From assembly GCA_022510505.1 (NCBI GenBank), contig JAFLTL010000021.1, positions 1 through 38,715 on the forward strand: 38,715 bases of DNA, read 5' to 3'. The stretch comes from Muribaculaceae bacterium (lineage in GTDB: Bacteria > Bacteroidota > Bacteroidia > Bacteroidales > Muribaculaceae). Made by a program: the position numbers and the translations under genes. The notes under the pieces are model-generated. The model was not told the origin of the DNA. It made no database searches and saw only the letters and a list, made by a program, of their open reading frames with translations. This document shows, piece after piece, positions 25,893 through 33,395 of this stretch (its first letter is position 1; each line of letters begins with the position of its first letter).

Positions 25893-27341
25893 TCATTCTT
25901 CGGTTGTCATAGATTCAATAGCAAGTGTCTTTTCGTTACTGTCATCATCGTTCTTGATGTTAGGCAACTCCAAACCATAATGATGACGTGCATCCAGAAT
26001 TTTCAGCCAAACCGCAAAGACAAATGCCAACAAGCCGAGTCCCGCAAACAAAAGCATAGGAACCGTGTAGTTGTAGTCTACTGGATTGTCTATACCGGGA
26101 TTTGTGGCAGTCAATACTTTTCCAATCAAAATGGGGAAGACACACAAACCAATATTCTGTACCCAGAAAATTAATGAATAAGCACTTCCAAGATAACGGG
26201 AATCCATCACTTTTGGAACCGAAGGCCAAAGGGCAGCCGGTACTAACGAGAATGAGATGCCCAATACCACGATCGTCGCAAAGGCCAAACTTTCCGACGG
26301 ATAAGCCGGGAGCCAAAGGGCAAACGTCAGGTGACAACAAACAAGCAATATCGCTCCGAGGATTAGCATTGTAGCTCCTTTACCAACGCGGTCAAGGAAG
26401 AAACCCAGCGGAGGAGTGAGTATCATGGCACCAATTGGAAACCATCTCAACAAATCGGCTGCCTGCTCGGCATCTATATGGAGATTACATTGCAACATGT
26501 TTGTGCCATAACGCTGAAAAGGGAAAATGGCTGAATAGTAGAGAACGCACAACAAAGCTATGAACCAGAAAAGTTTGCTTGAAAGAATCATCTTCACATC
26601 AGCAACCTTAAATTCTTCTTCCGATGACCCATCGCCGCCAGCGGCTCCACCACGTTGGTGGTCGAGTTTAGTGTCCATGACACAAAACACGATGTAGGCG
26701 ATCAAACCGATAAGCAACAAACAGGTGCAGAACCCAACCGGAATAACTACCGTCGGGTCGCCACCCATCCAAACTGCAAGGCGTGGTGACAAAGAGAGAA
26801 CCGCGAAAACACCTAGACGAGCAATCGCCATTTCTAATCCCATTGCCAATGCCATTTCTTTTCCTTCAAACCATTTAGCGATCGCCTTTGATACAGTAAC
26901 ACCAGCCATTTCACAGCCGCATCCGAAAATCATGAAACCAACGGCTGCTAGTTTCGCACTTCCGGGCATTGCGGTCCACCATGAACTCAGCCAAATGTCG
27001 AAGGCACTTCCCTGGAACCAATTGCTGACTGCATAGAATTTTATGCAGGCTCCAACCAACATGACCGAAGCAGAGAGCGTGCCAGTAAAACGAATTCCCA
27101 TCTTGTCGAGTATTATTCCGGCAAGAATGAGGAAACCAAATACGTTCAATATGTATTCTGCACCGGCATAGTATCCGAAGGCATCGGGCGACCATCCTCG
27201 TTGAACTTCAATCAGTGACTGTAAGGGCGACATCACGTCGACAAACATATAGGCAAAGAACATCATCGATGCTACAAGAATCAATGCGGTCCAACGGGCC
27301 CATGCCTTATCGTTAAGATAAACTTTAATTTGTTCGGTCAT
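25893..27341 (-). CDS. Major facilitator superfamily transporter
   Basis: A 482-residue inner-membrane protein with about 12 membrane helices and a central cytosolic loop (about 225-250, DTKLDHQRGGAAGGDGSSEEE). Helix 2-3 loop residues (GIILDKMGIRFTG) match the MFS signature, and a second copy (GFFLDRVGKGATM) occurs in the C-terminal half. It resembles uncharacterised Bacteroidetes MFS proteins related to the eukaryotic MFSD1 group; substrate is not predictable. It lies 53 bases downstream of the glycosyltransferase genes but has its own -7 element, so it is probably a separate transcript. Confidence 0.9.
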   Translation of the reverse strand: MTEQIKVYLNDKAWARWTALILVASMMFFAYMFVDVMSPLQSLIEVQRGWSPDAFGYYAGAEYILNVFGFLILAGIILDKMGIRFTGTLSASVMLVGACIKFYAVSNWFQGSAFDIWLSSWWTAMPGSAKLAAVGFMIFGCGCEMAGVTVSKAIAKWFEGKEMALAMGLEMAIARLGVFAVLSLSPRLAVWMGGDPTVVIPVGFCTCLLLIGLIAYIVFCVMDTKLDHQRGGAAGGDGSSEEEFKVADVKMILSSKLFWFIALLCVLYYSAIFPFQRYGTNMLQCNLHIDAEQAADLLRWFPIGAMILTPPLGFFLDRVGKGATMLILGAILLVCCHLTFALWLPAYPSESLAFATIVVLGISFSLVPAALWPSVPKVMDSRYLGSAYSLIFWVQNIGLCVFPILIGKVLTATNPGIDNPVDYNYTVPMLLFAGLGLLAFVFAVWLKILDARHHYGLELPNIKNDDDSNEKTLAIESMTTEE

Positions 27342-27375
27342 TAGAGATTGTTTTGATTGGTTAATGAAATTTCAA

Positions 27376-27383
27376 CAAAGATA
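27376..27383 (-). promoter_or_regulatory. Candidate -7 element for the MFS transporter gene
   Basis: TATCTTTG on the minus strand matches TAnnTTTG exactly, 34 bases ahead of the start codon. A TTTG stands 12 bases upstream of it (27399 to 27396), closer than the normal -33 spacing. Confidence 0.4.
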
Positions 27384-27394
27384 GGACAATTCAT

Positions 27395-27868
27395 TCAAAT
27401 TCCGATGAAATCCTTCACGTAATCAGTCAATTCGCTGAAATCAAGGATAATCTTATCAGGTGTGTTGTGGTTTGCAAATTCCGTTTTGATTAAATTCTCA
27501 AGCTCTTGGTCGGTCCAGGCAACTTTCACGAAACCGGTCCGTTCCAGTTGTCGGGCAGTTGCGATTTGATGGTCTGTTCGGTGTTCTCCCAAAATGGCTT
27601 GCCTTGGAAATACTATTAGTGGTTTTCCGTTTTCAATGCACTTTATGATTGTACCCATTCCTGCATGAGCAATTACAAAACTGCTTCTATCAAGCAAGTC
27701 ATCATGGGACTGGGAAGGGAGTGACTCAACAATCCTGAAATTTTGAGGGTCATAATCACCACGCTTGCACTGGACTATCAATTTGTCGTTGATTTGGGGA
27801 GCTATTTTATCTATAATGGCAAGTAATCGGTCAAACGGCTCCTGAGTACCACAAGTTACGAGTATCAT
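27395..27868 (-). CDS. Alg13/PssE-like glycosyltransferase catalytic subunit
   Basis: A 157-residue GT28 C-terminal-type domain, the sugar-nucleotide-binding half of a split glycosyltransferase. The start MILVTCGTQEPFDRLL and the motif HAGMGT (68-73) with ENGKPLIVFPR are typical of Alg13, Cps14G and PssE. Alone it would be inactive; it needs the Alg14-like partner for membrane attachment and acceptor binding. The partner is encoded directly upstream with a 4-base overlap. Together they probably add a hexose, HexNAc or glucuronic acid to a lipid-linked polysaccharide precursor on the inner face of the membrane; the exact sugar is unknown. Confidence 0.9.
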   Translation of the reverse strand: MILVTCGTQEPFDRLLAIIDKIAPQINDKLIVQCKRGDYDPQNFRIVESLPSQSHDDLLDRSSFVIAHAGMGTIIKCIENGKPLIVFPRQAILGEHRTDHQIATARQLERTGFVKVAWTDQELENLIKTEFANHNTPDKIILDFSELTDYVKDFIGI

Positions 27869-28323
27869 TGACGACTTGGTTTAGTCAGACTATTACCGAC
27901 AAATTCGACATGGCGGTATTTCTTGGCAACATTCTCCCATTGGCTGATGGTTCGATTCGCGATAAACCGTGCAATCTTCCCGCTGCCGCTCAGCTCTTCT
28001 ACGTTGGCGCATGAATCAATCCAGAGACTTCGACGACCTGTTAATCGACCCATTATAATGGCAAGCAGTCCTGGTGCTGCCCCTGTCGTAATGACGTGCG
28101 TAGGACGATGTTCTTTGAATAATTTGCACAGACTGCGAATTGAAATGGGAATCCGTCCAAGAGTTTTTCGGGAGAAATCGGGAATCGAATAAGAATCCTC
28201 GGGATCGGTCGAGACATATATGGTTTGAACCTCCTTCTTGAGAGGGTCCAATACCTTTCGAAGCTGAACGAGATGCCCTCCCGATGATGCAACTGCGAGA
28301 ATTTTCTTTTGCTTAAATTTCAT
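27865..28323 (-). CDS. Alg14/PssD-like glycosyltransferase membrane subunit
   Basis: A 152-residue partner for the Alg13-like protein. It has the N-terminal ASSGGHLVQL (residues 12-21) that marks the Alg14/Cps14F/PssD family, and a central TTGAAPGLLAIIMGRLTGRR hydrophobic segment for membrane contact. The family is usually 150-200 residues, so it is complete. Its start overlaps the end of the GT4 gene by 11 bases and its stop overlaps the Alg13-like start by 4 bases, so the three proteins are likely made together. Confidence 0.9.
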   Translation of the reverse strand: MKFKQKKILAVASSGGHLVQLRKVLDPLKKEVQTIYVSTDPEDSYSIPDFSRKTLGRIPISIRSLCKLFKEHRPTHVITTGAAPGLLAIIMGRLTGRRSLWIDSCANVEELSGSGKIARFIANRTISQWENVAKKYRHVEFVGNSLTKPSRQ

Positions 28324-29380
28324 TGTAAAGTGTTATCATCATCTGTTTTGCTTTTTCATGGCTGAATTCCTTCACGACACCTACAGCATTAACACTATGT
28401 TCAGTAAGCTGATTCCTATTTTCAATATAACTTCTCATGAAATTCTTTAGTGAGTCCACATCACCCGACTCATGAAGGAATCCGTTACGACCATGAACTA
28501 CGAAATCTTTTATTCCCTTGATATTTGATGCAATTACCGGCATTCCGAATGCCATTCCTTCAAGTAAACACATCGGCATCCCTTCGGCATAGGAAGGTAG
28601 GAGGATGACATCAGAATTGCAAAGTTGGATCTCTTTGGCATCGCCTTCAATCCAGTCCTCTATCTTTACTTTGTTTTCAAGTCTGAGTGTCGTGATCAGT
28701 TCACTGATTTTCCCCACGTCTCCTTTCCCGAAAATTCTAACGATAAAATAATCATTCTCCTTCTGTAACCTGTTGACTCCTTCAATTAAATCATAAATGC
28801 CCTTTTTCGGTTTCAAAACACCCATGAAAAGAAATTCCAAAGGTTTGTTTTCTTGATGCTCTTTAGGTTGATTTTCTTTAACGGTGACACTGTTGGGAAG
28901 TATAGTTATTTTATTTTCGCTAATAAATGAAATGAAATAATCTTTCCATGATTTTGTCAGTACAATCCAACGTTTTGACATTTTGTTGAACAATCCTAGA
29001 AATAATCGATTGATTCCTAGATTAAAGAAGCTTTCAGCTCTTCCTCCATGCCAATGAACAATGACGCTGAGTCCAAACAATCGACCATAGAGTGCGACGA
29101 GCAATTTCCGATAAAATGATTTGCCTGTCGATACATGAAGATGCAGAAACTTCCGGCCTTTGAATCTCTCGGCGGGGAGTTTGATTAACAACAGTAGGAG
29201 AGATGTCAGACCGATTAGGGTGCCATGTCGACTGTTACTTTTCAAATAATGGAATCCATCCTTAGGAAAAATATGGTCCCTCTGATTTCTGATAACTTCA
29301 GCCATGCCGCCAGTCCCTTTAATGTCAGGACCAACGACAATAACTGTTGAAAGAGGGTGCGTTGAATTTTCCTTTGTCAT
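28313..29380 (-). CDS. GT4-family glycosyltransferase
   Basis: Retaining, GT-B-fold glycosyltransferase of 355 residues for surface polysaccharide assembly. The N-terminal loop is GPDIKGTGGMAEV (17-29). The C-terminal half holds the donor site with the E-x7-E motif AEGMPMCLLEG (E266, E274) and GVLKPKKGIYDLIEG (187-201). HWHGGRAE near 109-116 is acceptor-side. It is the first gene of a three-gene minus-strand transcript with the Alg14/Alg13-like pair and is divergent from a GT32-like enzyme. A TATATTTG element lies so close to the start that the mRNA is probably leaderless. Confidence 0.92.
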   Translation of the reverse strand: MTKENSTHPLSTVIVVGPDIKGTGGMAEVIRNQRDHIFPKDGFHYLKSNSRHGTLIGLTSLLLLLIKLPAERFKGRKFLHLHVSTGKSFYRKLLVALYGRLFGLSVIVHWHGGRAESFFNLGINRLFLGLFNKMSKRWIVLTKSWKDYFISFISENKITILPNSVTVKENQPKEHQENKPLEFLFMGVLKPKKGIYDLIEGVNRLQKENDYFIVRIFGKGDVGKISELITTLRLENKVKIEDWIEGDAKEIQLCNSDVILLPSYAEGMPMCLLEGMAFGMPVIASNIKGIKDFVVHGRNGFLHESGDVDSLKNFMRSYIENRNQLTEHSVNAVGVVKEFSHEKAKQMMITLYNEI

Positions 29381-29388
29381 TTTAAATA

Positions 29389-29396
29389 CAAATATA
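29389..29396 (-). promoter_or_regulatory. -7 element of the GT4 operon, close to its start codon
   Basis: TATATTTG on the minus strand matches TAnnTTTG exactly and ends 8 bases ahead of the GT4 ATG (29380). Transcription would begin within about 0-5 bases of the start codon. TTTG stands 12 bases upstream (29412 to 29409). Confidence 0.45.
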
Positions 29397-29441
29397 TTTG
29401 TTTCTTTCCAAACGACATTATTTTTATTTCAATGATTATTA

Positions 29442-29449
29442 TAACTTTG
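29442..29449 (+). promoter_or_regulatory. -7 element of the GT32-like gene, close to its start codon
   Basis: TAACTTTG matches TAnnTTTG exactly and ends 8 bases ahead of the ATG at 29458, so the mRNA is probably leaderless or nearly so. No -33 TTTG is found at 19-21 bases. Confidence 0.5.
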
Positions 29450-29457
29450 TCCTGAAC

Positions 29458-30201
29458 ATGATTCCAAAGATTATTCATTATTGCTGGTTTGGACCCAAAA
29501 AAATTCCGGATCAACAGCAAAATTTCATCAAGGGCTGGAAGAAACTCTTGCCCGATTATCAATTTATTCTCTGGAATGAGGATAATTTTGACGTAAACTC
29601 TACCCAGTGGACTCGAGCAGCATATGATTGTGGCAAATATGCCTTTGTCAGTGATTTTGTGCGGTGTCTCGTTCTTGGTAAATATGGTGGATTTTATCTG
29701 GACACGGATGTCGAGTTGCTCAAAAGTTTGGATTTTTTTGTGGGGCTGCCCTATGTTCTTGCCACTGACGCTACTGCGCAATATATCATCGGATCCATAA
29801 TCGCAGTGAACACCGGTGAAAAATTCATTCAAGAAATTTTGGATTATTATCAAAAAGAAATTTTTGTCAACGACAAATCATTTATAGAAACCCACACTAT
29901 TCCAATGATTTTTGAACGGGTATTAAAGAATCATTACGATTTTGTTATAGTAAATAACATTCGGGAATTTGGGCAGGCCCGTGAATGTTTATTTGTTTTC
30001 GCGCCCGATTTTTTTTCACCACAAAACAATATCGATGGTTCCATACATCTGACAGAGAATACCGTTGCTTTCGACCATTATGCCGGAAGCTGGCTCCCAT
30101 GGTACAAGAAAATTAAAAACCGGCTGAAGAAAATTGTTGGACCTGATGTTACACGACGTCTTCAAATAATTAAAAAGAAGTTTAAAGATCCATTCGATTA
30201 A
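29458..30201 (+). CDS. GT32-like glycosyltransferase (sugar-binding DXD family)
   Basis: A 247-residue GT-A-fold glycosyltransferase related to Och1-type and capsular sugar transferases. The start MIPKIIHYCWFG is the family hallmark. SDFVRCLVLGKYGGFYLDTDVE holds the DXD metal/nucleotide site (D82, D84). The C-terminal 30 residues are Lys-rich and may bind the membrane. The ATG at 29458 is chosen over an upstream TTG at 29398 because it begins exactly at the conserved N-terminus. It stands alone, divergent from the GT4 gene, and likely acts on the same surface glycan. Donor and acceptor are unknown. Confidence 0.92.
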   Translation: MIPKIIHYCWFGPKKIPDQQQNFIKGWKKLLPDYQFILWNEDNFDVNSTQWTRAAYDCGKYAFVSDFVRCLVLGKYGGFYLDTDVELLKSLDFFVGLPYVLATDATAQYIIGSIIAVNTGEKFIQEILDYYQKEIFVNDKSFIETHTIPMIFERVLKNHYDFVIVNNIREFGQARECLFVFAPDFFSPQNNIDGSIHLTENTVAFDHYAGSWLPWYKKIKNRLKKIVGPDVTRRLQIIKKKFKDPFD

Positions 30202-30243
30202 CAATCTTCATGAGATAAAGAATTCGCGCATCATAAAAAGTAA

Positions 30244-30271
30244 ACAATCCCGACCGTGAGGCCGGGATTGT
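30244..30271 (-). terminator. Intrinsic terminator of tmRNA (also usable by the GT32-like gene)
   Basis: On the minus strand ACAATCCCGGCC and GGUCGGGAUUGU form a 12-bp stem (one G-U pair) with a TCAC loop, followed by TTTACTTTTT. On the plus strand the G-U pair becomes an A-C mismatch and only 9 outer pairs stay continuous, so the hairpin is stronger for the tmRNA transcript. Confidence 0.8.
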
Positions 30272-30358
30272 CTGTTTCATAAAAGATAGCAGATTTACAA
30301 AAAGTGTGCGTAAAACTGTGCTTTGTCGCAATAAGTCATTGTAAATCAATCTTAATTG

Positions 30359-30756
30359 TGGAGTTGGAGGGGTTTGAACCCTCGTCCAAACGTGGACCCA
30401 ATGAGCTTTCTACATGCTTAGTCGTTGTTTGATTGTCGGAACGCGACAGGCCAAAGACAACCAATCTCGTTCTTATCTCCTGAATTTTCGAATGGCTAGC
30501 GGAGAACCAGCCATCCTATTTCCGATTTACCGTGCACCGCCTTGTCGATCCGTCTCGGAAAAAGGACAATCGGGCGATGTCTCGTCCTGTCAACTGTTGG
30601 CAGGATTAAGCTGATCTACTGTGCTTCAATCAGGCAGCAAGAGCGTAGTTGTTTTCGCCATTTAATTTGTCGATGTCTCTGATTAAAGAGTGTAGGCATC
30701 ATCACTCTGCATGCTTACTTCACCGCTTCTACACGCTGTCAAAACCAGTCAACCCC
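30359..30756 (-). ncRNA. ssrA: Transfer-messenger RNA (tmRNA)
   Basis: Rescues stalled ribosomes and tags the nascent protein for proteolysis. On the minus strand the 5' end GGGGTTGACTGGTTTTGACAG begins at 30756 (first 20 bases shown in part). The tRNA-like 3' end CAACTCC pairs with GGGGTTG to form the acceptor stem, with one G-U pair. The T-arm GGGTTCAAACCC is intact. The tag frame (30659 to 30630) reads GENNYALAA followed by TGA, in the pattern of Bacteroidetes. The 3' CCA is not encoded (the genome reads ACAA after the stem), so it must be added. A -7 element lies at 30781-30788 and a terminator at 30244-30271. Confidence 0.96.
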
Positions 30757-30780
30757 ATGTAAATTCTGTGTAAAGCGCTA

Positions 30781-30788
30781 CAAAGATA
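30781..30788 (-). promoter_or_regulatory. -7 element of the tmRNA gene
   Basis: TATCTTTG on the minus strand matches TAnnTTTG exactly, 24 bases ahead of the mature 5' end, leaving a short leader for RNase P to remove. No good -33 element is seen at 19-21 bases. Confidence 0.55.
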
Positions 30789-30817
30789 ATAATATTCTTT
30801 GAATCTGAGAAATATCG

Positions 30818-31537
30818 TTAAAGCTGCTCAGGAAATTTTCGGTAGTATTCTTCAAGAAGAGTGTGAATATTGAAATAATATCCTTCGGGCGACTTCTGAA
30901 GTGAGTCAATCGGAACAAGTTTTATGTATTCGTAGTAGGGTTGCTGGAATTCCTGACTCTCGGCCAAACGGTTCTGAAAATTAATTATGTTATACTCATG
31001 TCGTGGATTTATAACATACCATGCATTCTCAGGGTCGAGCCCGGTTCCTGTCGAAACGATTGATTGTAATAGATGATTCAATCTATATTGCCAGATGTTG
31101 GCTCGATTGACTTTTCCACGACCTCGCAATGCATAGATTAGATAGTTTATCTGCTCGAGGTCGAACGGATCGTCCGACAGTGACAGTTCGGCATAGGCGA
31201 TTATCGAGTCCAGCTCGTAACGACTGTGGTTTTCTCGGTAATAAAGTTCCTGAATTTTATCGCGGTATTCAGAATGACGATAGGGATTATAATCCTCCTG
31301 GAACATCATGCCAAGATAGAGATGGCGATATTCTTCGAGCCCCATAGTCGTGTCATTGCTTTCATAACTTTTCATCAACTTGGGATAGTAATAAGGCGAC
31401 GAAAGGTCCAAGACCTCTTTCTTGATTTTCTCAAGGTCGGGTTTGTCGGAAGGGTTCTTTTTCTCGTCGCTGTTCGGCGCAGCTGCCGATGCTATCACAA
31501 GGATAAAAAAACTGAATATATAAACAAATTTTTTCAT
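30818..31537 (-). CDS. DUF4919-family exported protein
   Basis: A 239-residue protein of unknown function with a signal peptide (about 1-20, ending ASAAA). The rest is largely helical and rich in Tyr. The motifs YYYPKLMKSYESNDTTM and LEEYRHLYLGMMFQEDYNPY match what I recall of DUF4919, a Bacteroidetes family without assigned role. It is the last gene of a four-gene chain and overlaps the permease gene by 4 bases, so its product probably works with the ABC module in the periplasm. Repeated YAxLxLxxDPFDLEQIN-type helical segments suggest a TPR-like scaffold; this is a guess. Confidence 0.8.
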   Translation of the reverse strand: MKKFVYIFSFFILVIASAAAPNSDEKKNPSDKPDLEKIKKEVLDLSSPYYYPKLMKSYESNDTTMGLEEYRHLYLGMMFQEDYNPYRHSEYRDKIQELYYRENHSRYELDSIIAYAELSLSDDPFDLEQINYLIYALRGRGKVNRANIWQYRLNHLLQSIVSTGTGLDPENAWYVINPRHEYNIINFQNRLAESQEFQQPYYEYIKLVPIDSLQKSPEGYYFNIHTLLEEYYRKFPEQL

Positions 31538-32736
31538 GGGTCGGATATTTTATAAACAGTTTTTCTAACTATCATAAAGTTCATCAACGTGACAAATACC
31601 ATAGCCACTATTGCTACCAATGAAGACCAGAAAATTGAGGCTCCTGAACCGAATCCGTAATGTTCCATTATTCCGGCAAACCTGGCTTCGACTATCGCTA
31701 GAACTCCGATGGTGAGGACTGCGGTTAAGAAATTCAATGTCGCTAAAATGAACAGATATATCTTTACAATGTCAAAAGGATGATAGCCAACGGCAATCAG
31801 CCGGTAAATGACAAGGCGGGACTTATGAAGCAATAGGAAGATGCTGAGAATGAGGAATGCGATGGCGAGGGCTGCTATAATCGAACCTATTCCCACAACA
31901 CCCGAAGAAACAATCCTCAGAATTCGGTTTGTCGATCCTGCAAGCTTGTTGAAACCACCAATATCCAAGCCGTGAGACTCTGCAAAAGAGGTAACTCTCT
32001 CGTCGTTTGACGGCAAAGTGATTTCTGCAATCATGCGCGATCCTTTAGATGTTCCTCGGTCTCCAAACCGTTCATTGGCCCATTCCATAAACTCTTGGGG
32101 AACAGCTATGGTGTTAAGTCGGGAGGAAAAACCAACGATTCGTGCCTCTATATACTGTTGACGGCCCTTACCTGAGATTGAGATCATAATCGGAATGGTC
32201 TTTAGGACATCCTCTCCGACACTTGGCAATCCTCGCGCTCCTGCAAATCCGAAATTATATAGTGCGAGATAATCTCTCGGAACAATTATCGGAAGGACAG
32301 CATCATAGTCATTTGTGTCGAATCTCCACTCTTTAGGCAATATATCAAGGAATTCATCAGGTACCGACTCGAAGAACAATGCCGACGACATTCCATGGCC
32401 CGCAAATTCTACTGTTGCCGATATATTGAAATTGGCAGGTGTGAACATCGCCGCTTTCTTGACCCAAGGCTGAGCAACAAGGCTGTCTAGTTCAGTCGCC
32501 AATGACTTCGGGCGTGTGAAATTGACACCGTCGACTTTTCTGGACACTACAAGGTAATTACTCTCTCCGGTCGATGCTTCCTCTGAAACCTTGAAATCTT
32601 GATATAACTGAATGGATACAACGATGATGAACAGTCCGATGAACATGCCGAAAACATAAAGACACATCTGAGGCACACTGATATCTTTAATCAGAAGTCT
32701 CATCAGAAAATTCTGGCGTTTTACGGTCTGGCTCAT
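31534..32736 (-). CDS. FtsX-like ABC transporter permease
   Basis: A 400-residue inner-membrane protein with the MacB/FtsX/LolC topology. It has one helix near the N-terminus (about 23-45), a large periplasmic domain (about 50-275) and three helices in the C-terminal 125 residues, with the coupling-helix region YRLIAVGYHPFDIVKIYL between helices 2 and 3. Such permeases are mechanotransmitters, moving or pulling periplasmic partners or lipoproteins rather than pumping small solutes. It overlaps the ATPase gene by 4 bases upstream and the DUF4919 gene by 4 bases downstream. Confidence 0.88.
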   Translation of the reverse strand: MSQTVKRQNFLMRLLIKDISVPQMCLYVFGMFIGLFIIVVSIQLYQDFKVSEEASTGESNYLVVSRKVDGVNFTRPKSLATELDSLVAQPWVKKAAMFTPANFNISATVEFAGHGMSSALFFESVPDEFLDILPKEWRFDTNDYDAVLPIIVPRDYLALYNFGFAGARGLPSVGEDVLKTIPIMISISGKGRQQYIEARIVGFSSRLNTIAVPQEFMEWANERFGDRGTSKGSRMIAEITLPSNDERVTSFAESHGLDIGGFNKLAGSTNRILRIVSSGVVGIGSIIAALAIAFLILSIFLLLHKSRLVIYRLIAVGYHPFDIVKIYLFILATLNFLTAVLTIGVLAIVEARFAGIMEHYGFGSGASIFWSSLVAIVAMVFVTLMNFMIVRKTVYKISDP

Positions 32737-33395
32737 AACGATATTTTCTTCAAATATTCCAGCTGCAACCGATTGCCAACTGAGGTCAGAATAACACCCG
32801 CTCCAGTTGATTTCAGTACCTCATCGAGTATTTTAGACAGGTTGGCATTGTTCGCTTTGTCAAGATGGCTAACAGGTTCGTCGAGGATGATGAAATCGAA
32901 TGGTTGACATAACGCTCGAATAAAGGCTGTTCGTTGTTGCTGGCCTATTGATAATAAAGAGGCTTTCGTGTTGATTTTTTCTTCAAGTCCCATCCTCTCA
33001 ATTAGTTCGGTTATCTTTTTTAATGAAAGATAGTTTGTCAGTCGATTCTTGAGCAGGATGTTCTCCATCAATGTCAAAGATGGAAATAGACCCATTTCCT
33101 GAGGAAGCCATGAAAGTGAATGCTGCCTGATTTTGGCCCATTTTCCACGGGAAAAGTCTGCTGTATTTTTCCCGTCGAACCACAGTGCTCCCGAATAGTC
33201 TTTCCTCATACCCATGATATAGGCACATAATGATGTCTTTCCAGTTCCCGACGCCGCTTCTATCAGGTATCGTTCCCCTTTGACAAAAGATACCTCTTGT
33301 AACCAGATCTCACTGTTGGCAACATTCTCGTTTCCCGCCGCTCCCTGTTCAAAGATGCGAGGAATCATTTTGTCTAACGTTATCCTGTCAATCAT
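32733..33395 (-). CDS. ABC transporter ATPase subunit (LolD/MacB-like), atypical
   Basis: A 220-residue cytosolic nucleotide-binding subunit for the adjacent FtsX-like permease. Visible motifs are Walker A AASGTGKT (47-54), Q-loop Q99 (in LPQEMG), a signature variant LSIGQQQR (148-155, Ile for the usual Gly), Walker B FIILDEP (168-174) and D-loop SHLD (176-179). The H-loop position reads LTSVGN (203-208), with Ser205 where the switch His normally stands. The protein ends soon after, so it is slightly short. The first Walker A residue is Ala. ATP binding looks intact; hydrolysis may be slow or need re-examination. Overlaps both neighbours by 4 bases. Confidence 0.9.
   Translation of the reverse strand: MIDRITLDKMIPRIFEQGAAGNENVANSEIWLQEVSFVKGERYLIEAASGTGKTSLCAYIMGMRKDYSGALWFDGKNTADFSRGKWAKIRQHSLSWLPQEMGLFPSLTLMENILLKNRLTNYLSLKKITELIERMGLEEKINTKASLLSIGQQQRTAFIRALCQPFDFIILDEPVSHLDKANNANLSKILDEVLKSTGAGVILTSVGNRLQLEYLKKISL

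Noticed and set aside
29377..29853. A 158-codon minus-strand open frame opposite the GT32-like gene
   Set aside because: It lies wholly antisense to a gene with clear family motifs, has no recognisable domain, and its end overlaps the GT4 start; a shadow frame.
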